From Parascedosporium putredinis (lineage: Eukaryota; Ascomycota; Sordariomycetes; Microascales; Microascaceae): a stretch of DNA of 64,000 nt. The stretch covers positions 1,612,001 to 1,676,000 of the forward strand of contig CASHTG010000018.1 in assembly GCA_949357655.1 (NCBI GenBank), in the 5' to 3' direction. Of the stretch, positions 1 through 11,265 are shown one piece after another. The position numbers were made by a program, and so were the translations under genes. The notes beneath the pieces are model-generated. The model had not been told where the DNA came from. It saw only the letters and a program-made list of their open reading frames with translations, and made no database searches. Within the stretch, counting starts at the first letter, position 1. Every line of letters starts with the position of its first letter.

Positions 1-3000
1 ATGAGGGACGGTGGTGTGTGTGAACGAAACGAAAGAAGAAGAAAAAAAGGGGGGGAGGGAGGAAACAGTTGAGACTACATCCAGATCTTTCGGATTCGAC
101 GACATGGGCGGGTCGAGACATGGTCCATGCAAGCATGCAAGGAGAGACCCCCGCCCAATGATGTGCGTTGTGGCATTCCCTGGGGAGGCAGAGTTTGGGT
201 CGTGGGAAGCTGGCACTCCTCAGTCCCCCTCGCCCACTCGACCACTCGCAGCCATCCAAGAGGGCGTGCACAGCACAAAGAAAAAAACGATGGGAGTGTT
301 GATGGAAATGGAAGTGGGAGAGAGAGAAGAGGAGACGATGCGGGATTGCGAGAAACACATGAACCAGGGACGCTAGCCCTTGCGGAGCTCTGGAGTTCTG
401 CGGCGTCTTCTCCAATCACGATCGAGGGCGAGCCTTGCGACCCCGGCATGCTGGCGCATTCGGGCAGCATGGTGGATGTGGATGACTGAACCTACGCGCG
501 TGAGCGTTTGTGGAGGCCAACAAAGGCCCTCGATAAAAAACGGGTCGACCGCCAGCTGCGACTGGGTAATACCAATCGTGACCTCGTGCTCTTTGGGGGT
601 TTGTAATATTAACATTTGACCCGGTCAGCTCTGAGGCTGGCGCTGGGAGGGGGTCCAGTCAGTCTCCACTCAGAGATCAATGGAGGTTTCGTCTCACAGG
701 ATCAAGCAAATACCCTTCACCCTGATTCGGCCCTCCAGACCAAGATGGAGTTGATCATGTAACAGGAAAAGCAAGATAACGACGCACCTGGCCTCGCTCC
801 TCTTCTCTTGAGGGGCAGAGAAATGCCTCTGGGCAGTGTTCTCTTCAAAAGATCGAGGCTTCTCCCTTCCAAATGCAGCTGGCTGCTATTATCTTGATGT
901 TTTTTGGGTTTTATTTTTGGTTTTAATTGAGTGACCCCAAGTCAACAGCCGAACATGCATGCAACGCCAGGATGAGGGCTGGGGCCACTCGCTTGGGGAA
1001 GGGTAGGAGATGGGGGGGTTAATATCTGTCCAAGAGCGGTTGGCCCAGCCCAGCTGACACGACAAGGTCGAGGTTTGATGGGGGATTGCTGGCGATCCAG
1101 AGATACGGCCGTGGGACGTGGACCAAATACGTAGCGGTATCGTCGACATGCAGGTAAACCTGCCAGACCCCGATTGCCAATTGCATCATCCAAAATGCGC
1201 CCACGGCTCGACGATAATATTGAGCTCACTCAACAGGTGGAAACTGGCTCGCCCATCTTCCCCCCGCCCATTCTCTTCCGAGAAGACCACAGATGGCAGA
1301 TGGCTGGTGGGCTCGCGAGGGCACACTGGGCACACTTGAGCGGGTGGCCTTCCCCGCCACCCCACCACCACACACCACCCTCTTGATAAAAACGACGTAA
1401 AAAAATAACCGCAGAGTGTGTGTTCCCCCGTTGATGCTCGTGCGCTGAACTCGGAACCGAACGTTCCTTGGGAAGGCGGAAACTTGAAAGAAGGAAAAAG
1501 GCGGCCGGTAGCAAACACAATATGAAGGATTCATCAAATCCATTCATGGATCCTAGGTAAGTTGGTGAGCAAAGCCCAATCCTCTTGATGGCCATACTCC
1601 CCATTCGCAGGGTTTTGCTTGTCCTTCATGTTGTCCATTTCACGTGTAGAGTTTAGAAACAAGCAGCAGGACAGCGATCAAGGAAGCAGGGCAGGAGAAG
1701 CTCTCGCCCACAGATAACATGCGCACACCTCCCCCTCTCCCCTTCGCCAACCATATCGCCCTCGTCGCCCATATTTCTACGAAGCCTCATTCTCCAGCTC
1801 CAACCCTGCCGTTTGGCCTCGAGCTGAGTGATAGGAAACTCGCACCACGGTCTGTAGAACCATAAAATAATAGTGGCCGACTAGGCAAGCTCTTATCGAT
1901 GAAGAGGACCAACACACACACCGACCCACCATTTCCCTTCCTTCCTTTCTTTCTTTCTTTCTTTTTCTTCGCTGTGCTTATTTGGAGGGTGGGGAGGAGG
2001 AAGGAAGCGTGGCTCACCTCTCACCAACACATCCCGCATTCTTCACAATAGTCCGCGGGAGAGTGGTTCGGGGCTTGGGGAGCAGACTGCCAGTGCAGAA
2101 ATCATTCCGCAGATGTTGTCATTCTTCGTCCTAAGGCTAACTAGGCCCGAATCATGGGCCAAAGTTGCCTGACTGTCAACGGCCTCTGGCAGAGATAACG
2201 AGCGGTCAGGCCCCGCCTAGATATATTCGGTGCCAGGGTAGTAGTATCATGCGGCCCAAGACTCCACTACGCTGTCATGGGATATGCCCTGCCAGCCTAC
2301 CTGCCTGTCTGCCCACCCCGTCTTACCATGCCATCCCATGCCGTCCTACGCCAGTCGATGCCAGCCCATAACACATGCCAAGCTAGGTATCCTTGTCGTC
2401 TGGCGGAGGAAGCCCGGGGTCACTTGAGCCCACCGAACAATAAGAAACCCTTCCTCCCTCCCGCCTGATGATGATGCAACAGGGCACGGAAGGGTTCGGA
2501 CGTATGAATAAGAGGTGAGGCCAGACGGTCTTGTTTTTATTCACGCACATACTATATCGGTGTACCGCAGGTTGGGCATCGCTAGGGACCTTTCCGAAAT
2601 TCTGGCAATTCTCCCAGATCTGCAACATTCGAGCGAGATCCGCATCGCGTCGCCACCGCACAGGGGCGCACATCCGTGCCGTGGCCATTTTCTGTTTCTT
2701 TTTCTGTTTTCCTGTTCCTCCTCCTCCTCATTCCGCCCCGAGGGCTGAGAAATATATGCTGTTGGTCGTCGTGTTCACGTACTGTTTGGCACTATTGGAT
2801 GCTCGTGCAGCACATGGGTCAAGTTACGTTCATTCCTCATCTTAGTAGAAAGCCTCACACAAACCCGTTTCGAGTTTCGATGCTTCTGACTACCGGGGGA
2901 AAAATGAAAAAGAAAATAAGAAAGACGGAGAGGGTGCTTAGAAGAAAGGTGGTGTGGTGAAGAAACAATCAAGAATAGCCGAAAAGATGCGAGACAAGAT

Positions 3001-3982
3001 CCCTCTGTCGAATGCCCAGATGCACCAGACCAGAGCCAGGGACTTGTTTCCTCTTCCCGCCTCACACGAGCGATCACTTCGGTCACTCGAAACCGAACAT
3101 GATTTGGCGACGTAATGATGCCGCAATTTTCTTTTCTTTTTGTTTCTTCTCCTATCCTCATCTCACCGAGCCCTACCCTCTACCTTCAGTCACTGTGTAA
3201 AGCGAGAGTTTCGGCGGCCCAGATTCTCTGTTACCCTAGGACAATCGTGGATTCGCTTTATTTGGTGCCTCACTTGAAAATGTATACATACATACGGCCA
3301 GCCGTGCTCGTCGGTGGTGACGGCGATAGTCTCTTAAGCGAGCCCGCTGCTCCGGCACCGGTGGCCAACAAAGGCGTTTGTCTCCGTGCACAAACCGCCG
3401 ATACTGTCTCCCGCCGCAAGTCCGTCCACATTGAGCAAATAGATAGTGTCAACTAGTCCCGCCTCTGGTGCATCAGAGATCGAATAAAAACAGTCTGCAC
3501 CGACTTGCTGATTCGGGGCGAGGCTAGCTTATTTGGGTCGACGCTGCATTTATAGATACATGGGTTCTCGTGAAAAGAGAGTTTCCGCAGCCCCCTTTCA
3601 ACAAACCCCGATAGGTCGGGATATATACCAAGCACTTTAGCAAACAATACTTGAAACATCAGACGCTAGATACTGTTTCTCGATAAAACCATCCCGGATT
3701 CGCGATTTTGTGTCCGAGACAACTGGTCAGTCAAAGGACTGTTAATTCCTTCCCCTTGCCATAACCATCATATTTGATAAGAGTCGTCAATCCCATTTAT
3801 CTTCAAGTCGTAACACATGACCGCTGGTGATATGCATATAAAAACAGGCCGGGAAGTAACAGCAACAAAGAGGAAAAGGAAATAAAGGGGGAAAATGATG
3901 ACGAGATGAGAAAAAAGATATTGATGCAGTCCCCATAATGACGGGGACACATCAAATGCATAAATCCTTCCCCTGGTGTTTT
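1..3982. other. Intergenic region, no gene recognised
   Basis: I see no coding pattern here. The open frames in this stretch are short, lack conserved motifs and show no plausible exon joins. It holds a CTTT-type microsatellite at about 1936-1970, C-rich pyrimidine stretches, and a polypurine patch near 2900-2950. The right end is the 3' flank of the minus-strand gene ending at 3983. Confidence 0.6.
1936..1970. repeat. CTTT microsatellite
   Basis: Run of CCTT/CTTT units in an intergenic polypyrimidine stretch. No function is evident. Confidence 0.85.
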
Positions 3983-6005
3983 CTATTCCCGACCGCTGCG
4001 GTATGGTGGTGCATGCCCATCTCTCCGCCGTCTCGTAGATTGTTGGCGAATCGGCTCTTCCGCATCTCCGACGTCCATCCAGTTGTCCGGCACTCGTTTT
4101 CGTTCAACTTCGACATGATGTCGGTATGGGCTTGCTCGGCGCGGGAGCGGGCGTGGCGGCCACTCTTCATAGGGGAGACCCCGCTCTCTCTCTCGCTCCC
4201 TGTCTCTATCCCTGTCCCTGTCTCTTTCCCTCAAACTCTCCCCTCGATCTCGTTGCCCATCCCGCTCTCTTAGGCTATCTCCCCGCTCCCGGAGAATATC
4301 CCTATCTCTTTCCCTCTCTCTATCGTGTCTCTCTTTCTTGGGGGCGGTCCCATCTGTCTGCTCCTCTCCCGTTCCTTATCCCATGCTCGTGGTCTCTGCT
4401 GGCGGCGGGCTCGGTCAGAGGAGCCCCGTCCGAATCGTCCGTATCAGAGGCGAACCGATCATGCCGGGGTACGTAATCGTCACCCCGCGAGCGATAGGTA
4501 TTATTAGTACCGTGGTTGCCGTTGCTGAGCGACCCATGAGAAGCGGTCCGCGACGTGCTACGAGGTCTGTCCGGATTTCCTGATAATATATGTGATACTG
4601 TATTCATCAACTTATCCTTGACGCCCTCAAAGGGAAGCTCTTCCGTCTGTCATCGTGCCGTTCGGGCGGAGGCCGGAGATTTGTATTGGGGGAGTAGCCA
4701 CGGCGAGGCGATGCGTAGCCAGGTTGAACATGGCGCACAGATGACCTCATTGGCAGTTTATGGAGCGCAGGGTCGCTCCCCACGGCAGCCCTTGAACGAG
4801 GTTTTGGGCTCGATGACTCGGTGTCGGATGAATGGATGATTGGGTTCATCTTTGGCTGGCTCAGTTTCTTCGTGGGAGGCCTATACCTCGTGTTGTCGCC
4901 AGGCCTGCGACCTAATGGCGAAGCCGGGTTTGAATGGCTCTGGCGTCCGCGAGGGGTGCGGTTGTCTTCAAATCCGGGTTGTGAGAAGAGCGGCTCGGGT
5001 TGCCGTCGCTGGGCCGGGCGAACATAATTCACACCACCCGCACCACGGGATCGTTCACTCCTCCTGCCCCTGATGGGTTCACCTTCATCCGAGGAGTCCT
5101 CACTGCTGACGTGCGCGTGCCTTGTCTGTCTCGGAGAGGACCGGGATGCGCCCGAAGAGCTTGCCGACTTTGTCTTCATCCTGGGCTCTGGGACTGGCTC
5201 AGGCTTCCGCTCCGGGCCATCCCTAGGGCGCGGCTCGGATGCCGCTTCCATCAGTGCATGTTGGCGTCGCAGGTTCTCAGACTTGTCCTCGAACCACTTC
5301 TTTGTTAGCTCATCCGGCTCGGTTGGGAAGGCCATTGCAGGCAGCGGCGCGGGAAAGGGTTCTCCGGTTCTGGGATGTTTTAAACCCCAGTTATCGACCG
5401 CGTACTGGATAACTGGGACATGGAGAGAGGGTGCGAGCAACAACTGGTAGCACTGCCATCGCACAAAGCCAGATATAGTCAGCGCTGGTATGCAAGGGGG
5501 CTGAAAGTCATCGTTCGGTACGGGTTGCAAGGTGTGCTGGCAACCTGCCATGGTAAAGGTGTAAGATATCGCATTGTTTGGTTTCTCAAGAAAGAAGCCT
5601 AGAAGATGGGTGGATCCAGTGTGTTAGCATGGCTGCTGGCGTTCTCAGTCGTGTGGCGAGTCGAGCGATCGGGTACAAAACATACCATCCTGATTACCAC
5701 CCGCGGCGCGGTAGTAGGCTGCTAACTTGCGGGGAGTCAGAGCGGTGTCCGATTTATCGTCTATCTCGTTGGCCTATAAAAGGAGAGGAACGTCGAGTTA
5801 ATTGAAAATTCTCTTCCCCAAAACCAACCTCACCTCGCCATGCCTGTTACCGGCCCAGCAGACACCGAAGCGAAGACTCAGGGTCACATACTATATATTG
5901 CGCCAACGCCCTGAGAAGGGCGTCTAGCACGTCGTTTGGCGTTCGATCGTTTCTAAACAGTTTGTCGCCGTAATATGGGTTGGGGTTTGGTGTTTGGAAC
6001 GCCAT
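3983..6005 (-). CDS. Uncharacterised fungal protein with conserved N-terminal domain and RD/RE-repeat tail
   Basis: Exons read from the minus strand: 6005-5892, 5773-5686, 5598-3983. Introns are 118 and 87 bases with GT..AG ends and joining phases. The start is ATG at 6005 (MAFQTPNPNPYYGDKLF). Residues about 20-190 look like a fungal domain of unknown function that I recall as DUF7514 (name to be confirmed); typical pieces are LTPRKLAAYYRAAGG, IPALTISGFVRWQCYQLLL and YAVDNWGLKHPRTGEPFP. The rest is disordered: Ser/Pro/Arg-rich, then dense RD/RE/ER dipeptides from about residue 480 to 545. The frame breaks twice: once near 4629-4634 (SFP then FEGVKDKL, one base missing in an AAAGGG stretch) and once at the G5 run 4340-4344 (two bases missing or one extra). 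With both resolved the product is about 605 residues. The function is unknown. No catalytic motif or membrane segment is seen. Confidence 0.82.
4195..4330 (-). repeat. Low-complexity coding repeat (Arg/Asp/Glu dipeptides)
   Basis: On the plus strand this is an imperfect CTCTCTCC/CTGTCC pyrimidine repeat. On the minus strand it encodes alternating Arg-Asp and Arg-Glu in the tail of the uncharacterised protein. Such mixed-charge tracts are common in nuclear RNA-binding proteins, but nothing else here supports that role. Confidence 0.75.
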
Positions 6006-8136
6006 CCTCCTAAATCTGACATTGACCCCACTCTCGCGTACTCGGGGGAGGTAGGAAGTCGTTGAAAGCGGCGCCCTCCTCGCGCGGCCTAGTAAAGAGA
6101 AAAAGAAGAATGACGATAGGAGGAAGAAGTTGCTGGAACGGCTTCAGGGTCTAGGAGACAAAGTGCGCCCAGCGCTCGACGGGAGGGCGTCACAATAGGA
6201 AGGGATATGAGTCGAGGATTCTACCTAGAAATGCCTCGGGAGGACGCGAGGATGAATGCGGGTTTTGTATTGATGTATGGGTGCTGGGCAGTCACCGGAG
6301 CAATACCGCGGGGATCAGGCAGTGTCATCCTGCAAGCCAAATGAGAAAATGGGAAAAGAAAGCGAGAGTATTAATAAAACCCCGGCTCTTTGCCTGCGCT
6401 TCGAATTCCCTTTTGTCCAGTGAATGCAGTCTGTTGCCTATAAGGAGGAACCCAGGGTGCCAAAGGAACATTGTTTTCTTTTCCTTGTCCGTTCCGCTTG
6501 CTTGTTCAGCAACAACAAAGAGTTGTCTTTTGTTGGCGAAGAGGGGGAAATGGACTCATTTTTCGGCCGGATGTAGGCAAGGGTGTGCGTATCGAAGGGG
6601 TGGCAGGTTCTTGCCTCAACCTGGCCCTGAATGCGCTGTCCTATGAGAACGGGATCTAGGTCTAGCCAACTTGGCGCAGCGGCAAGGAGGGCTCAGCAGT
6701 GCCCTATTTCCTCATCAGCCACCCACCCGTCCATCTAATACCTCGCAAAGAAGCGAGAGGCTGTTGGCCACGGCTTTGACACGTGCAGGCCGAAAACCAT
6801 GCACACGCACATATGTCACGGAGTTTCTAGCCTTAGAAGGGATGACGCATAGGATGGTCCATCAATCTCTTGAAGACGGTCCCTTCCGTGGTGTTCTGGA
6901 TCTGTGGTCATCGCGTGCGCGGGGAAGACGGAAGGCACCAACCGATCACGAGAGAGAGCATCAAGTCCGGGTGACTCAGCGAGCCAGGTTGGAAAATCAA
7001 GCTTCCAAGTTTCTAATCCTGCTCTGAGTTTCTAGCTCACTCCGATTTCATCGCATGGCTCCTTCCCGCCTGTCCCGCCCTTCGCGACGTGCGCTGGGGT
7101 AATATGGGCCCATCAGATTTGGACGTTGTATGGCACTGCCCTGTTTGGTTGCGCCCAGCCCCCAGCGCCCAGCCCCCAACCCCACTCACCCCCTGCCTCT
7201 TCCGTAGTGTAGGCTTCTTCAGACGGAGGCCTGCAGAAGTGATCAATCGCCCGTTGATGACGATGAAATGATTTGGGACCTAACATTACCAGCAGCTTCT
7301 AGAAGTCTCGGTATCATTAGTGATGCCCCGTAAATCCTTCAAGGTCTCAGGAGGCGGGAGGAGCTGATGACAGCCCGAATTCTGACTGATTGGTGGTCCT
7401 TTGCCATCATCCCTCGGATGGTGTCCCCATCAATTGATCTTCTTTCAGATCTTTGAGGCGCGTGAGATAGCTTGATTGGGAGATGCTTCGCTTCAGCCTG
7501 TGCGGAGACACAACAGCTCTTCTGCAGCAGCATTTTCCTATCATGCAGGTATAAGGGCCGAGGATTCTTTCGGCCGCCTAGATGCCTTCACAAAACCAAC
7601 TTTCATGCAGATCTCGGCCGTGATTCTCCGAAACTTTCTCCTTTGGTGCCGGATATTCAATATTTTGAATCCTACTTTATTACCGAATCTCGAAAGCGCA
7701 GACACCCCCAATCTTACATGGGTTTGGGCAAGCAAGGCTTTGAAGGAAATCGATACGAAAGGAAGATATGAAAAGCCACAGAAACGCACGGCTAACGTCT
7801 GGCCATCTCTCGCATACCTTCTTGACCCGGTCGAGTACGTCTGGCTTATGCGAACCCAGCGCCGTGCCGCAAGGACGGGGCACGAAAAAGGAGGCTGGTC
7901 CGTTGAAAACGAGGGAACTGATATCATACTCCTCGGTAGATCAACTTAGGGTAGGCCGACGGTTTTTAAATGAACTACTGCTCTTAAATTTCCAACCATG
8001 GCCAATAGGTAGGTATACAACACTAAAAACTGCTGGTCACGCGAAGCGCTTGTTACAACATGAAAACTAGCCTCTCCTAAGGCCAGGCATGTCAAGATAA
8101 TGGACTTCTTTTCTAGATGGTAAATTGGGGTAGTAT
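6006..8136. other. Intergenic region, no gene recognised
   Basis: This is the 5' flank of the minus-strand gene starting at 6005 and the 3' flank of the GNAT gene. Open frames up to 157 codons occur but have no recognisable motif and are expected by chance. One exact copy of the palindrome ATCAATTGAT lies at 7429-7438. Confidence 0.6.
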
Positions 8137-8830
8137 CTATGATGATGTGCTTGAGGCCTTGCAACCGAATACAAAGAGCCGCTCGACCCCTTTCCCTTTC
8201 TCCACGATCCAGTCATCTAGAGGCTTAAACCCACATTTGGTCAGGACCTTGGCGCTCGCAACGTTGTTATCCTGTGTCACCCCAATCATCAACTCTTTAA
8301 CGCGATTCCCTTCGCCAACATCGCCGCCGCGGCTATCAAAGCGTGCCATTTCAGCGCTGCTGGCTTCTACCGCAATCTCGAACTCATCGCGCGGCAATGC
8401 CCACCACATCTTGAGGAAGGCTTCGAGAAATTCCGTCGCGTATCCCTTTCCCCACACATCTGGATGGAACAGGTAGCCCACCACCGGCCATCCTTGGTGA
8501 TCCGCGCGGATATGACTGCCGCCGATACCGACAAAACTACCCGTCTCCTGTTCCACAATGGCAAAGTTGTACGTGGTTTGGTCGTTAGGGGAGGTACAGA
8601 TCAAGCCTTGCTTTTGTTGTTGCGAGATCTGGGTCCACGGTACCTTGGTGAGTTCTGACCATCACCTCCTCGACTGTCCGAAGGGTGTGAAGAGCGGGGA
8701 GATCGTTCTCGGTCAGGGCGCGGATGACAAGTCTCTGGGTCATCACCGGGGTCCTGTCTTCAATCGCGGGGTAAGGCACACGCGGGAGCGTGGTCTTGAC
8801 GGTGGTGTACTCTGTCTCTCGGGGCTCCAT
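8137..8830 (-). CDS. GNAT-family N-acetyltransferase (RimJ/RimL-like)
   Basis: Intronless gene starting at ATG 8830 in a strong ACCATGG context. Residues 31-40 (TQRLVIRALT) followed by ENDLPALHTLRTVEEVM are the usual start of RimJ/RimL-type acetyltransferases. Then come FAIVEQETGSFVGIGG (beta strands 2-3), VVGYLFHPDVWGKGYATEFL (beta 4 and the acetyl-CoA pyrophosphate loop, here WGKGYA) and TQDNNVASAKVLTKCGFKP (the Asn/Ser-Ala-Lys-Val-Leu helix near the C terminus). The family moves an acetyl group from acetyl-CoA to an amine; the substrate cannot be told. The frame breaks at the G4 run 8588-8591 (CCCC on the coding strand), after DLYLP: removing one base or adding two restores reading into NDQTTYNF. 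The product is about 230 residues. Its 5' end faces the 3' end of eL20, 723 bases away, on the same strand. Confidence 0.9.
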
Positions 8831-9553
8831 GGTATCTTGGGCATATGAAGTTCTGGTTTAATTCTGCTGTGGTCGCAATCGTTGATGTCGAGGACGGGGC
8901 CGGGGGCTTTTCAAGTTCTAGCAAGGAGGAAGCCCGTGCCAACCGCAAGACCAATGAAGGCCGTGGTATGAGTGAAGAGTTGCCTGACCAAACCGCTCCT
9001 TCAAAATGTCCAAGTCAGCCCCCTTTCTCCCCTGCTCGTGTCATCCTTATCTCAGACTCCTCGATTAATTGTCATCGCTGACATTACCCCTCGGCTCGCG
9101 GGGTTACAATGGCATCGGGGCCGCCGAGGAATAGGAATTAGGATTTGGCATTCAGATTGACGACAGCTTAACAACAAAATTGAAGAGTACCTTTATTCCA
9201 TTTTCTATATTACGACAGACGCGTTTCAACAGATTCAATTGACGCTAGACCCTGTAATCATCCGAGGGTGAGAAGCAGTCATGATGATTTCGTAACTCCG
9301 TCCCACCTTGCAGGGACTCTGAGCACCTCTGCTTCTCCTGACCGAGTGGCCTTCTCAGTCTTCACCAAGCTGCAGGATGTCACTGGAGCACATTACAATC
9401 GTAGGTTGTATTTTTTTGTTGGTTTGGTTCATTCATTTTTGCATGAATTGGTTGTCCATCCTAATATGGACCAAATGCAGATATTTTCCATGGACCGTAA
9501 TGAACACCCTTCGAACCCTGCAGAAAACAGCCAGCCCCTAAAAATGACAACCC
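8831..9553. other. Intergenic spacer between eL20 and the GNAT gene
   Basis: Both flanking genes read on the minus strand, so this is the eL20 3' flank plus the GNAT 5' region. No gene is recognised. A TCAATTGA core lies at 9235-9242. Confidence 0.6.
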
Positions 9554-10618
9554 TTAAGCGAAAGTCGAAGGACGCTTGGCGCTGAAGATCTTCTTGTTGC
9601 TGATGGCACCGACACGGTGGGGAGAGGGAACTTGAGGTCCTTGGTCATAAGCTGCTTGATGTACTGCCTCTTGACGTCCTCGGTCTTCTCGACCTCGACA
9701 ACACGGAGAACCTAAAAACGGGCCTGCGTTAGCCGGCAATTTCTCGCACCAACCTGAAAGAGGGCAACTTACGTGGATGGATCGGAAACGGGCACGGTGA
9801 CGGGCAGCCATGTCGGAGTAGAGGACTCGACGGCATCCGTCCTGCTGAGCTCACGGTACTCCCTGTACATGTTGTGGGTACCGGAACGAGAGTCGTATCG
9901 GATCCAGACACCGAAGTTCTTGACCTTGGTGGGGCGCTTCTCGTGGATCTAAGGGCGAGCCAAAATGAGTTCCACATTCTTTCAAAGTTATTTTTCCAAA
10001 GGACTTGAGCGCAAGCGTACCTCCTTGATCGAGACGATCTCACCAGTGGCCTTCTTGACCTTCTTGAGGCCGCGCAAGAAGTACCAGAATCGGGACTTGG
10101 CAACCGCAGTGTTGGGGGCAAAGATGGTCATGCGGTAAAGGGTGGGGGTAGGGTTGGCCTCGGTGGGCAAGTGACGGCCGACGACCGCATACTCCTGAAG
10201 GCGACCTGAACGATCTTCGTTAGTCCCAGTACAAAACCTCGCAGTTAACCCGGCATTTCGCCTCCATTCTTCGAGAGTCGCCCAGCCACAATCAAGATTT
10301 TCGTAGCCAGCCCTGGAAACCGTTTGCGTGCTCTCTCTGGTGGTTCGTAATGGCCGAGTGCTCCGCGATAAGTCTCCCCTTTCCCGCGTGGTCAAATCCT
10401 CAACCGCCGACGGGATCAGTCGTGTGGCCGCAGTTCTCGGGTTGGCTGATGGTGCTTCGCGGAGAGCGCTGGTAAACTATGCATCTTGGCTATTCGTCGA
10501 GCGAGAGAGCAGCATCGCGGGAATCCTAACGAACGGGTTGTTTGATCGCTGGGGCGAGATCTCGAGAATTTTCGGTCCTGCACGCGGAGAGAGAAGTGGA
10601 AAAGAAGTGCTTACCCAT
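9554..10618 (-). CDS. rpl20: 60S ribosomal protein eL20 (L20/L18A family)
   Basis: Exons on the minus strand: 10618-10615 (only ATGG), 10205-10021, 9948-9773, 9711-9554. Introns are 409, 72 and 61 bases; the tiny first exon coding Met plus one base is plausible for a ribosomal protein gene. The protein is unmistakable: GRLQEYAVVGRHLPTEANP, FAPNTAVAKSRFWYFLRGLK, EKRPTKVKNFGVWIRYDSR, SGTHNMYREYRELSRTDAVE, MAARHRARFRSIH, KRQYIKQLMTKDLKFPLP, then HRVGAISNKKIFSAKRP. It is a component of the large ribosomal subunit. Two single-base losses break the frame: one near 9823-9824 (between DAVES and MAARH) and one in the G4 run 9619-9622 (between FPLP and HRV). Adding both gives 525 bases, 174 residues, the normal family length. 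Since this protein is normally essential, sequence error is far more likely than a pseudogene. Confidence 0.97.
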
Positions 10619-10800
10619 CTTGAAGAGCATAGTTAGAAAATAAATTCTTATCAATTGATCACCGGAATATTAGAGAAGCTCAGGACTTACTTTGTCAAGT
10701 TGGACTGTTGGCCGTTTTCAAGGTTGGTGTTGAGATGACTTAGGAAATGGAGATGCGCAAGGTTGGTGAGAAAGCGGGAGTGTGGAATAATTTTTGGACG

Positions 10801-10808
10801 AGCCCTAA
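10801..10808 (-). promoter_or_regulatory. TTAGGGCT (Tbf1-like) element upstream of eL20
   Basis: AGCCCTAA on the plus strand reads TTAGGGCT toward eL20, 183 bases from its start codon. TTAGGG-containing sites bound by Tbf1-type factors are known in ribosomal protein promoters of several ascomycetes. That this site is used is inference from sequence and position. Confidence 0.5.
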
Positions 10809-11111
10809 CCCACCAGTGGCCTTGAGCACTAGCCACAGTAAATTTTCGTGTGATGGGGATATGTGGCTGGTGCGCAAGGGCAATGGGGTGCTACTTCAAG
10901 GGCCAGTCCTGATTCAGCAGGGCGCCAAGCTATGCTGCTTATCTTCACGTGATTACGCGATAAGCCAGGAGTTGGGTTCAAGTTGGTGCAGTGGCCTGGC
11001 AGTGATGCACAGACAGCTCGCGAGTAGTGGGGCAGTGAGCTCGATCATGGGAGATGGAGGGGCTCATACGGGCTGGAGCTGCCCCAACAATTCCAACTTC
11101 GATTCAAGAGA

Positions 11112-11119
11112 CAGTCACA
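11112..11119 (+). promoter_or_regulatory. CAGTCACA (HomolD-like) element
   Basis: Exact match to the HomolD box known from fission yeast ribosomal protein promoters. It lies about 147 bases upstream of the CSN12 start and 494 bases upstream of the eL20 start, so which gene it serves is unclear; it may be chance. Confidence 0.3.
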
Positions 11120-11265
11120 ATTACAGGCAGTACGCTCAGCATCACAACCTGGGTCTGACTAAATCCGCGCTAAATATTGTCACTCAAACTTCAGGTTTTG
11201 TCTTGTGGAGACAGCTATCTAGTCTAGCCCCGATCTCAGCTCAAATCTGAGCAGCTCCTTCTAGC

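Larger units (their letters stand above)
10619..11265. promoter_or_regulatory. Divergent promoter region between eL20 (minus) and CSN12 (plus)
   Basis: 647 bases separate the two start codons. The region carries a TTAGGGCT element read toward eL20 at 10801-10808, a CAGTCACA element at 11112-11119, and an ATCAATTGAT palindrome at 10650-10659, 32 bases upstream of the eL20 start codon. A 167-codon open frame crosses the region but has no family resemblance and would overlap both promoters. Confidence 0.6.

Noticed and set aside
6672..6682. TGGCGCAGCGG, a match to the tRNA A box
   Set aside because: No B box or cloverleaf pairing follows at the right distance.
10328..10636. 102-codon plus-strand frame
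   Set aside because: It lies antisense within the long first intron of eL20 and has no motif.
10747..11250. 167-codon plus-strand open frame between eL20 and CSN12
   Set aside because: No family resemblance; it fills the divergent promoter and overlaps its sequence elements. Frames of this length are expected by chance in 64 kb.
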